Assembly: GCF_000735525.1 (NCBI RefSeq)
Contig: NZ_JMPR01000033.1
Location: 1 to 64,000 of the forward strand
DNA: 64,000 nt
Reading direction: 5' to 3'
From: Tatumella ptyseos ATCC 33301
GTDB lineage: Bacteria > Pseudomonadota > Gammaproteobacteria > Enterobacterales > Enterobacteriaceae
Below are positions 16,364 through 25,100 of the stretch, one piece after another (the stretch's first letter is position 1; each line of letters begins with the position of its first letter). The notes below the pieces were generated by a model. That model searched no databases, had not been told where the DNA came from, and saw only the letters and a list, made by a program, of their open reading frames with translations. A program made the translations under genes and the position numbers.

Positions 16364-18580
16364 ATGTCTTGCAATCATCATACAGTGGCAGGAGACAGCA
16401 TTCTGCCGCTTCACCGTCGTACGTTTCGTGTCTCATTACTGGCCATTGCTGTTCAGTGTTGCCTTACATCACTGACTGTGCAGGCTGCAGAAAGCCCTGC
16501 CACACCGGCCACGGAAGGCAATACGTCCGACCTGGTGGTCACCGGAAATCCCGCGGCCGCCGGTAGTGCGAAGAAAACTGATTATACGGTACAGACCACC
16601 CGTGCCGGCACAAAGATGCTGATGACACCGCGGGATGTCCCCCAGTCACTCAGCGTGATCACTCAGGCAAGAATGAAGGATCAGGATCTGCAATCCATCG
16701 GCCAGGTTCTGGCCAACACCACCGGTGTTTCGGCGGATCTGGTGGACAGTGAACGTTCAGATTATTACTCGCGAGGCTTTAAAATCAGCAGTTTTACCTT
16801 CGATGATATCCCCACCTCGGTGAATGATGACTGGAACTTTGGTGATGCCGCTTCAGACACGGCGATTTACGACAGAATCGAGGTAGTACGGGGGGCCACG
16901 GGTCTGATGACCGGAGCCGGAAATCCCGCCGCCTCGGTCAATATGGTCCGTAAACAAGCCGACAGCAAAACCTTCACCGGAAATCTGACCGCCAGTTATG
17001 GCACCCGGAATAATCAGCGTTATGTGGCGGATCTTTCCGGGCCTCTGAATGCGTCCGGCTCACTGCGTGGCAGGGTGGTGACGGGCTATCAGGATCAGGA
17101 CAGCTGGCTCGACCGCTATCATAAAACCAGTAAGTTCTTTTACGGCGTGGCAGAGGCTGACCTCAGTGAACGGACAACGCTCTCGCTGGGCTATGATTAT
17201 AATGATACCGAAACAGGTAACCCGACCTGGGGGGGCTTGCCGGATTTCTACAGCAACGGTGACTTAACGCATTATCGCCGCAGTCTCAACTCTGCCGCTG
17301 ACTGGACGCGTTATAACACCAACTCGCACAAGCTGTTAGCCAATCTGGTGCATCATTTTGATAACGGCTGGATATACCGTATCAACGGCACACATGCGAT
17401 CAGTACCTTTAATGACAAACTGCTGGATGTGATGACCTACCCGGATGAGGATACAGGGGAAGGTGCGACCGGGTTTGGTAGTAAGGATCGCGGACACCGT
17501 TCCCTGGACTCGGTCGATACCTATGCCAGTGGACCGTTCAGTCTGCTGGGGCGTGAGCATCAGTTAATGGCAGGGATCAGCTATAGCCGTCAGCATAATG
17601 CCACTTACAGTCAGGACGGCATTACGGATGCGGATAACTATGATATCTCAGCTGCCGATATGGGGGTGTTTGATAATCACTGGAGCGGGAATATTGGCGA
17701 GCCTGAATGGCAAAGCTGGTATGTGAATGCTAATGATATTGTCCGGCAGAAATCGGCCTATACGGCGGCACGATTCTCACTGGCTGACCCGTTGACACTG
17801 ATCGCGGGTGCGCGTTATACCCAGTGGAGCACCGACGGAACCAGCGGGAATATGGCGAAAAATAATATTACCCCGTATGCCGGCCTGGTCTATGACATCA
17901 ACGATGCGCTGTCGGCTTACGCCAGTTATACCTCCATCTTCCTGCCACAGACTTACCGGACGGGGTCCGGTCAGACACTGGCTCCGGTGACCGGCAAAAG
18001 TTATGAAACGGGTCTGAAATCTGACTGGCTGAATGGCCGGCTGACGGCGACCTTCGCGGTATTCCGCATAGAACAGAACAATGTCGGTCAGGAAGAGAAC
18101 GGGGTCTACGTCAATAACAGCACCGAACAGGCTTACACCGCGGTTAAAGGCGCCGTCAGCAAAGGGGTTGAGTTTGAGCTTAACGGTGCGGTCACGGATA
18201 ATCTGGAAATGACGTTTGGCGCGACCCGTTATGTGGCACGCGATGCTGAAGGGCGTTTTAATCCGGAGCAACCACAGACGTCCCTGAAACTCTTTGCCCG
18301 CTACCAGGTGCCGGCGTTACCTGATTTAACCCTCGGCGGAGGCGTTAACTGGCAAAACCGCATCTTTGACGATGTGACCGGTGCGGACGGTGAGACCGTA
18401 CGGGTGTATCAGAGCAGTTATCCGCTGGCGAGTCTGTTTGCCCGCTATCAGTTAACACATCAGGTCTCGGTACAGGCAAATATCAACAACCTGTTTAACC
18501 GGACCTATTACAGTTACCTGAACAATTATGTGTATGGTGCCCCGCGGATCGCGTCGGTCAGCCTTTCTTATCAGTTCTGA
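16364..18580 (+). CDS. fhuE: FhuE-type TonB-dependent siderophore receptor
   Basis: This is a 738-residue outer-membrane receptor for coprogen/rhodotorulate-type hydroxamates, by strong resemblance to E. coli FhuE over the whole length. A signal peptide ends at VQA-AES. The plug has TPRDVPQSLSVITQ, YYSRGF and VEVVRGATGLMTGAGNPAASVNMVRK. The barrel shows NPTWGGLPDF and the terminal strand ends in YQF with a C-terminal Phe. The start at 16364 is chosen because AGGGGA lies upstream and a signal peptide follows directly; the in-frame ATG at 16289 would add 25 polar residues in front of it. A Fur box lies upstream. Confidence 0.92.
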   Translation: MSCNHHTVAGDSILPLHRRTFRVSLLAIAVQCCLTSLTVQAAESPATPATEGNTSDLVVTGNPAAAGSAKKTDYTVQTTRAGTKMLMTPRDVPQSLSVITQARMKDQDLQSIGQVLANTTGVSADLVDSERSDYYSRGFKISSFTFDDIPTSVNDDWNFGDAASDTAIYDRIEVVRGATGLMTGAGNPAASVNMVRKQADSKTFTGNLTASYGTRNNQRYVADLSGPLNASGSLRGRVVTGYQDQDSWLDRYHKTSKFFYGVAEADLSERTTLSLGYDYNDTETGNPTWGGLPDFYSNGDLTHYRRSLNSAADWTRYNTNSHKLLANLVHHFDNGWIYRINGTHAISTFNDKLLDVMTYPDEDTGEGATGFGSKDRGHRSLDSVDTYASGPFSLLGREHQLMAGISYSRQHNATYSQDGITDADNYDISAADMGVFDNHWSGNIGEPEWQSWYVNANDIVRQKSAYTAARFSLADPLTLIAGARYTQWSTDGTSGNMAKNNITPYAGLVYDINDALSAYASYTSIFLPQTYRTGSGQTLAPVTGKSYETGLKSDWLNGRLTATFAVFRIEQNNVGQEENGVYVNNSTEQAYTAVKGAVSKGVEFELNGAVTDNLEMTFGATRYVARDAEGRFNPEQPQTSLKLFARYQVPALPDLTLGGGVNWQNRIFDDVTGADGETVRVYQSSYPLASLFARYQLTHQVSVQANINNLFNRTYYSYLNNYVYGAPRIASVSLSYQF

Positions 18581-18583
18581 CCG
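18535..18583 (+). repeat. Direct repeat copy A: fhuE 3' end
   Basis: The last 46 bases of fhuE plus 3 bases recur at 20138-20186 with only about 4 mismatches. This copy encodes the terminal receptor strand and stop. Confidence 0.9.
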
Positions 18584-18660
18584 GTGAAAAAAGATCCGGG
18601 CCGGAGGGACAATGGCATGGGTTGACATGTGTTCAATCTATCGGAAATCGCGGTGATTGA

Positions 18661-18703
18661 GCTGACGGCTACCCGATACCTTACGGGGTTCAGAGCCGTC
18701 AGC
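18661..18703. repeat. Perfect 10-bp inverted repeat downstream of fhuE
   Basis: GCTGACGGCT and AGCCGTCAGC flank a partly self-complementary centre (ACCCG/CGGGG). No T-run follows, so it is not a classic terminator. Apart from this, 18584-19471 (about 890 bp) holds no gene that I can support. Confidence 0.6.
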
Positions 18704-19471
18704 AGTGGTTAAAATCCACAGGTTTCTACCCACAGAACCTCTGGCAATTGATAAGCGGAAGATTCAGCACGCATGAGAGACAGCAGTAAATATCATAAAA
18801 GATAAAGCATCAGGCTGTATGAATCAGGCAAATTTGCACAGGTTTGACTGACCTGTAACCATCACGGGTATCGGGTGTCTGAGAACATAATTCAGGAAAA
18901 AGATGGAACATTAAAAATAAAGGATTCTGATTCGGGGAAAACGGCCTCTTTCAGACATCCATGCCCGCATAAATCAGAGATCAGAAGGTACAGTCACTCT
19001 GTCTGCTGTACCGCCTGACCAGGCTAAAGAGGTATATCAAATACCGTTCTGACGTTCCGGGTCGTGACGAAATCAGTCAGCGGGTTTTCGGTAGGGCTAT
19101 TGCTTAAAACAGTTTTTTCACCGCCACTCACATTCGCATGATGTTCTCCGGGCAACAAATTCTCCTCAGGGGGACTCTTTGCTTTACAGGCAGCCTGCAA
19201 CCCGGCGGGTTTTGCCGTTACCGGGAATACCTTTGCCATTCGCAGATGACGTGGCAGTGAAGACTATTTACCAAATGACATCAATTCCTGAACTGATTTT
19301 TCGGTACAGATCTCAAAATACTGAATACCGTGCAGGATATTCACAGAGATACCCGAAGACCTCCCCCAGCCTTGCCATAACGATACATGAATCCCTCTTT
19401 CTATCACTTTATTATTGTCATTATAGCTTTACACCTATATAGGTCATTGGCTATATTACGCAGGAGGGATT

Positions 19472-19826
19472 GTGTGGACGATTAAAACAACGGATAGGTT
19501 TGATCACTGGTATTCCTCGCTCAATGATACCGACCGGGCTTGCGTGCTTGCAGCCCTGTTGGTGCTGAGGGAAAAGGGGCCGGGTTTGTCCCGACCTTAT
19601 GCCGATACGCTCAGAGGCTCTCGCTATAGCAACATGAAAGAGTTACGCATTCAGAGCCGGGGGGGAGCCCATACGGGCATTTTTCGCTTTTGATCCGGCC
19701 CGTGCCGGCATCGTACTTTGTGCCGGAAATAAAGTTGGCAATGAAAAACGTTTTTACGATGAGATGCTCCCGGTCGCAGATCGGGAATTCACCATCTGGT
19801 TGAACACAATGAGAGAGAAGGAGTAA
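19472..19826 (+). pseudogene. HigB-like toxin, frameshifted in a G7 run
   Basis: The N-terminal 70 codons (GTG start, MWTIKTTDRFDHWYSSLND...) and the frame-shifted continuation AFFAFDPARAGIVLCAGNK...NEKRFYDEML together make a full RelE/HigB-family mRNA interferase of about 118 residues. The two frames meet at a run of seven G's around 19660; six G's would restore SRGEPIRAFFAFDP. The product as written is 73 residues and lacks the catalytic half. The antitoxin follows 4 bp later and is intact. A sequencing error or slippage variation in the G run is possible. Confidence 0.85.
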
Positions 19827-19830
19827 CGCG

Positions 19831-20133
19831 ATGGGCAGAACGCTGGAGCAGCTTATTGCGGATGAAAAACCTGAAGTCGTGGCCGAAGCTCAGGCAATGG
19901 CAACGGACATCCTGCTGAATATTCACCTTGCCGAACTGCGTGAGAAAGTACAGAAAACGCAGGTCGAAATGGCGAAGGCGCTGGGCATCAAACAACCGAC
20001 TGTTGCCGGTATGGAAAAACCGGGACGCGATCTGAAACTGTCCACGCTTAAACGTTATATCGAAGCCACCGGGGGAAAACTGCGCCTGGATGTTGAATTG
20101 CCGGATGGTTCTCACTACGGATTTGTACTGTAA
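19831..20133 (+). CDS. HigA-like XRE-family antitoxin
   Basis: This 100-residue antitoxin has a C-terminal Cro/CI helix-turn-helix: KTQVEMAKALGIKQPTVAGMEK (about 46-70) followed by DLKLSTLKRYIEATGGKLRLDVEL, the pattern of HigA/HigB2-partner antitoxins in which the toxin gene comes first. It is separated by 4 bp from the toxin reading frame and has GAGAAGGAG as ribosome site. It should bind and repress its own promoter. With the toxin broken it may persist only as an orphan repressor. Confidence 0.9.
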   Translation: MGRTLEQLIADEKPEVVAEAQAMATDILLNIHLAELREKVQKTQVEMAKALGIKQPTVAGMEKPGRDLKLSTLKRYIEATGGKLRLDVELPDGSHYGFVL

Positions 20134-20137
20134 AGAG

Positions 20138-20186
20138 TGGTGCCCCGCGCAGCGCGTCGGTCAGGCTTTCTTATCAGTTCTGACCG
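20138..20186 (+). repeat. Direct repeat copy B: orphan end of a TonB receptor
   Basis: This 49-base copy of the fhuE end still reads GAPRSASVRLSYQF-stop in frame, the terminal beta strand of a TonB-dependent receptor, yet no receptor body precedes it. It begins 5 bp after the higA stop. It brackets the higBA segment with copy A. No gene is seen from here to 20344. Confidence 0.85.
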
Positions 20187-20344
20187 TTATGCTGTGAGCA
20201 GTGACGGGAAGGATCCCGCCCCTGTTGCCTGCGTGCGTGCCCGTCCGGTGGGAGGCTACCGGATGAAGGTCGCCGGTCCTTTGCCGGCGGTGAAGCCCGT
20301 TGTTTCTGCCGGTCTGGCCCTCGTTATCCGCGGGCCTGCCAGGG

Positions 20345-21769
20345 TCACGAAATGTCGGTCATAATGTGTTTGATACGGGTATATTCTTCCAGGGAGTAGG
20401 CCGATAAGTCCTTGCCGTAACCTGACTTTTTAAAGCCGCCATGCGGCATTTCGGCACAAAGCGGGATGTGGTTATTGATCCAGACGGTGCCAAACTCCAG
20501 TTCATGACTGATCCTGTGCGCCAGCCGGAGATCCTGCGTCCACACGCTGGCCGCCAGCCCGAATTCCACCTCATTCGCCATTTCGGTGGCTTCTTCTGCG
20601 GTAGTAAATGACTGAATGGTCATCACCGGACCGAAAATTTCCTGCTGAATGACTTCATCCTGCTGGCAGAGTCCGGAAATTAATGTGGGTTCAAAATAGA
20701 AACCCGGTCCCTCACCGGCCTGCCCACCGGTTTCAATACGGGCATGGGCGGGCAGGCGTTCGATAAAACCACGAACCTGATCACGTTGTCTGCTGCTGTT
20801 CAGCGCGCCATAAAAGGCCGAGGTATCTTCCGGTGCCCCATAGCGTAACTGTCCTATCTGCGCTTTCATCGCCTCCAGGAAGCGGGGATAAATCGTCTGC
20901 TGGACAATCAGCCGTGTGGCCGCAGTACAATCCTGACCGGCATTGAAAAAGCCGGCAGCACAGATTTTTTCAACAGCCTGTGGAATATCCGTATCTTCGA
21001 AGACGATCACCGGGGCTTTTCCGCCCAGCTCCAGGTGTGTCCGTGTCAGGTTCTCTGCGGCGGAGGCAGCGACCTGTTGGCCAGCCCGTACCGAGCCGGT
21101 AATAGACACCAGCGCCGCCCGCGGAGATGAAATCACCCGCGAGCCGGTGGCCGCTTTGCCCAGTAAGACATTAATGGTCCCGGCCGGGAAGAACGGTGCG
21201 GCGAGTTCGGCCAGCAGCAAAGTGCTCTGTGGTGTGGTATCACTGGGTTTCAGTACCACCGTATTTCCGGCTGCCAGCGCAGGGGCTATTTTCCAGACTG
21301 CCATCATAAACGGATAGTTCCAGGGCGTGACCTGGCCGACCACGCCCAGCGGCTCGCGGCGGATCACCGAGTTCATGTCCGGTAAATATTCGCCGGAATT
21401 TTTACCCTCCATACAGCGGGCTGCACCGGCAAAGAAGCGGAGAGTATCGCAGGAAGCAATAATCTCTTCCTGCCGGATGAAGTGTCGGAGTTGTCCGGTT
21501 TCCTGGCTCTGCACAGTGATAATCTTATCGGCATTGTCTTCTATCGCGTCTGCAAGCTGCAGCAATGCCCGCTGGCGTTGTGACGGGGTCGTCTTTTTCC
21601 AGATCCGGAAAGCCGCATGCGCAGCATCATACGCAGCGTCCACCTCTGCCTGACCGGCCTGAGGTGACAGTGCATAGACCTCGCCGCTGACCGGGCTGAT
21701 TAACTCAAAATAGTCAGAGGACGTTTCCGCAGTAAAAGCATGATTGATAAAATGCGATAATTTGCGCAC
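20345..21769 (-). CDS. Aldehyde dehydrogenase, aminobutyraldehyde-dehydrogenase-like
   Basis: This 474-residue aldehyde dehydrogenase is close in pattern to PatD (gamma-aminobutyraldehyde dehydrogenase). It has TPWNYPFMMAVWKIAPALAAGN, base glutamate in THLELGGKAPVIVF, catalytic cysteine in FNAGQDCTAATRLIV, and C-terminal PHGGFKKSGYGKDL. The initiation codon is GTG with AGGAAACC just upstream. It is divergent from the GntR regulator. In context with a PuuB-like amine oxidase and two APC permeases, oxidation of an amino-aldehyde made from a polyamine or other amine is the most likely role. Confidence 0.85.
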   Translation of the reverse strand: MRKLSHFINHAFTAETSSDYFELISPVSGEVYALSPQAGQAEVDAAYDAAHAAFRIWKKTTPSQRQRALLQLADAIEDNADKIITVQSQETGQLRHFIRQEEIIASCDTLRFFAGAARCMEGKNSGEYLPDMNSVIRREPLGVVGQVTPWNYPFMMAVWKIAPALAAGNTVVLKPSDTTPQSTLLLAELAAPFFPAGTINVLLGKAATGSRVISSPRAALVSITGSVRAGQQVAASAAENLTRTHLELGGKAPVIVFEDTDIPQAVEKICAAGFFNAGQDCTAATRLIVQQTIYPRFLEAMKAQIGQLRYGAPEDTSAFYGALNSSRQRDQVRGFIERLPAHARIETGGQAGEGPGFYFEPTLISGLCQQDEVIQQEIFGPVMTIQSFTTAEEATEMANEVEFGLAASVWTQDLRLAHRISHELEFGTVWINNHIPLCAEMPHGGFKKSGYGKDLSAYSLEEYTRIKHIMTDIS

Positions 21770-21786
21770 GGTTTCCTATCCTTAAT

Positions 21787-21802
21787 CATAATATTTATTA
21801 TG
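21787..21802. promoter_or_regulatory. Candidate operator palindrome between ALDH and GntR genes
   Basis: A perfect inverted repeat CATAATATTTATTATG lies 17 bp upstream of the ALDH start, in the divergent 21770-22081 region. A dimeric GntR regulator would recognise such a site; assignment to the adjacent regulator is inferred. Confidence 0.45.
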
Positions 21803-22081
21803 TTTTATCATCCGTGAACGGGAATTTATAGCGACAGCATCATACGATTTTTATATGAAAGCAGACCGGTGGAGGGGGGAAAGAAATGATAAAATTAATG
21901 GGTAACTTCACCCGAACGGAACCTACGGTAAAGACGCCATGGTGAAATTAACAGGGAGAGGGGAACGTCAGCCGCGGGCAGTTCATCCGGAGGTGTTGTC
22001 TTATGATCGCCAAAGAGAGATTGTCACGACCCGTCTGTCTTCCCCCTTAATTGAGCTCTGCCTAAAGAAATCACGAGGCCT

Positions 22082-22807
22082 ATGATTACTCATGCTGTGA
22101 TTTTTTCACCTATCGGTCAGTCCAGTCGTTCAGACCAGATCATACAACGACTGGCAAATGCCATTATTTCCGGTTTATTGTCAGCGAATGAGCAATTACC
22201 GAATGAGGCTGATCTGGCCAGGATGATGGGTGTTTCACATATCACCATCCGGGAAGCACTGAATACTCTGCGCGCCAGGGGGCTGATTTATACCGCCCGC
22301 GGCCGGAACGGGGGCAGTTTTGTGGCCGACTCTGTTCAGAAAGAGGCAGCTCCGGAAGACCCTTTTTACAATATCAGCACCGAATATCTGTCGGATCTTG
22401 GCGAATGGCACAGTGCCATCTTTTGTCATGCGACCCGCCTGGCTGCCACGCGGATGACCGAAAAAGATCGGCAGGGATTAACAGAATTTATCGACGTACT
22501 GGAACAGTCAGACAGTCCGGAACTCCGTTGTCAGTCTGATATGCGATGTTTGCTGACGATTGCGGCTAATTCCCAGTCGGCGCGGATAGCGCATCAGGAG
22601 CTGATGATCCAGGCCGAATGGGCAGCACTGGTCACCATCCTCTATCAGTCAGAGGCATTTCACCGGCAGATTGTTGATGACTATCGCCATCTTCTTGCTG
22701 CTTTCCGGGCACAGGATGAGCTGCTGGCAGCGAAGGTGGCCGGCACACTGATTGACCATTTTACGACCAGACTGATCGAGTTTAAGTTCAGCGTACAAAC
22801 GCTCTAG
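22082..22807 (+). CDS. GntR-family (FadR/FCD) transcriptional regulator
   Basis: This 241-residue regulator has an N-terminal winged HTH (LPNEADLARMMGVSHITIREALNTLRARGLI, about 38-72, followed by the wing GRNGGSFVAD) and an all-helical C-terminal effector domain of FCD type. It is divergent from the aldehyde dehydrogenase and is followed after 18 bp by the Cache-domain gene, probably in one operon. It presumably represses the amine cluster, with the amine or an intermediate as inducer. Confidence 0.88.
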   Translation: MITHAVIFSPIGQSSRSDQIIQRLANAIISGLLSANEQLPNEADLARMMGVSHITIREALNTLRARGLIYTARGRNGGSFVADSVQKEAAPEDPFYNISTEYLSDLGEWHSAIFCHATRLAATRMTEKDRQGLTEFIDVLEQSDSPELRCQSDMRCLLTIAANSQSARIAHQELMIQAEWAALVTILYQSEAFHRQIVDDYRHLLAAFRAQDELLAAKVAGTLIDHFTTRLIEFKFSVQTL

Positions 22808-22825
22808 CTACGCGGCAGGAATAAC

Positions 22826-23536
22826 ATGTTAAATGAAGATGAAGTTAAAGTCTGTGTCGCTGAAAGAACTGAACATCTGTTCAGTTCGGTTACCGCATCG
22901 GCAGCCGCGCTCTCTGCCGGAATGGCTGACGTACTCTCGGTGATGGCAGATGCTGAGCACTTTCCCCGCAAGCTCCCTGAAAGTCAGTTACGGAAAACCC
23001 TGTTTCCCGTGATTGAACACACGCTTGCCGAAAGCCGGTATTGTTTTGGCGCGGGGTTTGCCTGCCATCATCATCTGCCGGAGGATAAGCAGCCTTATTG
23101 GTTTCTGGAGTGGTGGTTTAAAAACCCCCGAAAAAATCAGAACTCCTGCCTGGAACTGGATCAGGCCACGCAGCAACGGCTGGACTTCAGTACCTTCGAA
23201 TGGTTTAAAAATACCCGTGACACTGAAAATGTGTCTCTGCACGGGCCGTATGTGGATTACGTCTGTACCTCAGCGTATACCCTGACGGCATCCTCGCCGG
23301 TGATGATCAACCAAAAGCAGGTCGGGATTGCGGCGGTGGATGTGCTGGTCAGTGTGATAGAGGCAGAATTGCTGACCTTACTTCGTCAGTGCCGGCAAAA
23401 ACTGGTTATCGCTAATCCTGATGGCAGGGTGATGATATCCAGCCATCCGCGTTACCGGACCGGGACGTTGATTGACGGTGAACAGCAGGGCGATACGCTT
23501 CGCCGGCAGTTCTTTATGCTGTTTACGCCACACTGA
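22826..23536 (+). CDS. Soluble Cache (PDC-like) sensor-domain protein
   Basis: This 236-residue protein has no signal peptide or membrane segment. The sequence resembles an extracytoplasmic Cache/PDC sensor: an N-terminal helix, then FGAGFACHHHLPEDKQPYWFLEWW, a middle HGPYVDYVCTSAYTLTASSPVMINQKQVGIAAVDVLVS characteristic of the ligand-binding second half, and a C-terminal VIANPDGRVMISSHPRY. Stand-alone cytoplasmic Cache proteins beside GntR regulators occur in catabolic clusters of gammaproteobacteria. It has no output domain, so it may act with the GntR protein as a ligand-sensing partner or bind a metabolite. Function is inferred. Confidence 0.75.
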   Translation: MLNEDEVKVCVAERTEHLFSSVTASAAALSAGMADVLSVMADAEHFPRKLPESQLRKTLFPVIEHTLAESRYCFGAGFACHHHLPEDKQPYWFLEWWFKNPRKNQNSCLELDQATQQRLDFSTFEWFKNTRDTENVSLHGPYVDYVCTSAYTLTASSPVMINQKQVGIAAVDVLVSVIEAELLTLLRQCRQKLVIANPDGRVMISSHPRYRTGTLIDGEQQGDTLRRQFFMLFTPH

Positions 23537-23587
23537 GCTGATGGCTTACCTGTCACCGGTGTGACAGGTAAGCAATGAGCGGGCGTT

Positions 23588-25039
23588 TCAGAACGAGATC
23601 ATTTTTCCGGGAGCCAGCCGCGTGGAAATCCCCAGTAAGGTTTTTGCCAGCGGGATAGCGACCGGTGCCAGTTGCCTCCCCATAAATAACGGGGTGTGCT
23701 TTATGGCAGCCAGCATCGCGAAGTCATCACTGGCCCCGGTGATATCATCGGTGATCGCTTTCCCTATCCTGACGGTTTGCGCTACACCGTGGCCGCTCCA
23801 GCCGTGTACCGAGTATATCTGTCCCCGTGAACCACTTTTCCGGCAGTCCGTGGCACCATTCAGGGTCAGGTCGGTTGTGCCACTCCAGGCGAAATCGAGT
23901 TCGAGGTCTTCTCTGTCTGCAAAAACGGTACGTAACCGGGAGGTCAGGTAGTCTACGGTCCGGTTATTGTCCCAGCGCATGCCGGTACCCTGACCCCCGA
24001 ATAACAGCCGCTGATCCCGGACCGGGCGATAATAATCTATCTGTAACTGGGTATCATATACCGCTGTGCCGGTCGGCAGCAGGCTGCGGTTCCCGCCCCC
24101 GACCGGACGGGTGACCCCTACATAGGTATAAAAGGGCAGGGTGGTCGCGGGGTCCTGGCTCAGCAACGAGTGGGTATCATCATGAACAGCGATGATGACT
24201 CCCCGCGTTGCGGTGACAATGCCGGACGGCGTATGCACCCGGGTGCCCGCAGGAGTTTCCTCAATACGGATCACCTCACTGTGTTCATGCACGGTACCGC
24301 CATTCTTCAGGAAGCCATAAATCAGGCCGCGGTTCAGGGCCAGAGAATGGATCTGCCCGCCACAATCGTCATGGATCCCGCCGTGGTAGATTTCTGAACG
24401 GATATGTTCCCGTAACTCATAATTGCTCAGCACTGTGACCTGATGATCCCCCAGAGAGTGTCGGGCATCGGCGGCCTTAACCAGCGCGCTCATGTGTCCG
24501 GGGTGCACTGCGGCAGTAAGATGCCCGTGCTTGCGGTCAAGGTCGAGTGAATATTTGGCGGCGATATCATCGATCAGGGACATGGCTTCGGCGGAGGTAA
24601 ATTTCCAGAGTCTGCGTGCCTCCTGATAAGAGAGGTTCTCCAGCATGGATTCGGCCTCCCAGCGGGCAAGGCCCGGAGTAAGCTGGCCACCATTGCGCCC
24701 CGACGCGCCTGACCCGATGGCATTTTTCTCCAGCAGTATCGTCTCCACCCCCGACTCCGCCAGATGAAGCGCCGTCGAGGCACCTAATAAACCGCCGCCA
24801 ATCACTACGAGTTCACACTGTGTATCACTTTCCAGCGGCGGGAAGGACATCCAGGGGGCAAGCGTAGACTCGTAGTAATTCGCGGGGTTTCCTGGGTCAA
24901 TTTTCTGGCTTTCATCGTTATGGCGTTCACTGTCAGGCCGGACCCAGTTCCAGTCCCCGTCGGTGATAATGCGACTGATAAGCCCCGTTCGTGCGTCACT
25001 GACCAGCTCGGGTTTAATAATCCTGTCATTACTTTTCAT
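23588..25039 (-). CDS. FAD-dependent oxidoreductase, PuuB/DAO-like amine oxidase
   Basis: This 483-residue flavoprotein of the D-amino-acid-oxidase family has the FAD motif LVVIGGGLLGASTALHLAESGVE (about 66-88), a SGRNGGQLTPGL segment downstream as in gamma-glutamylputrescine oxidase PuuB, and C-terminal VHGWSGHGVAQTVRIGK. The start at 25039 (MKSNDRII) is preferred over 25081 because GGAAA lies 7-8 bases upstream. The roughly 60-residue N-terminal extension before the Rossmann motif is usual for this subgroup. Oxidative deamination of an amine to an aldehyde would feed the aldehyde dehydrogenase at 20345. Confidence 0.87.
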   Translation of the reverse strand: MKSNDRIIKPELVSDARTGLISRIITDGDWNWVRPDSERHNDESQKIDPGNPANYYESTLAPWMSFPPLESDTQCELVVIGGGLLGASTALHLAESGVETILLEKNAIGSGASGRNGGQLTPGLARWEAESMLENLSYQEARRLWKFTSAEAMSLIDDIAAKYSLDLDRKHGHLTAAVHPGHMSALVKAADARHSLGDHQVTVLSNYELREHIRSEIYHGGIHDDCGGQIHSLALNRGLIYGFLKNGGTVHEHSEVIRIEETPAGTRVHTPSGIVTATRGVIIAVHDDTHSLLSQDPATTLPFYTYVGVTRPVGGGNRSLLPTGTAVYDTQLQIDYYRPVRDQRLLFGGQGTGMRWDNNRTVDYLTSRLRTVFADREDLELDFAWSGTTDLTLNGATDCRKSGSRGQIYSVHGWSGHGVAQTVRIGKAITDDITGASDDFAMLAAIKHTPLFMGRQLAPVAIPLAKTLLGISTRLAPGKMISF

Positions 25040-25100
25040 GGTGTTTTTCCGGGTGATTGATAAAAGCACAGGTAAACTCACTGTGCGTTACTGGTTTTCG

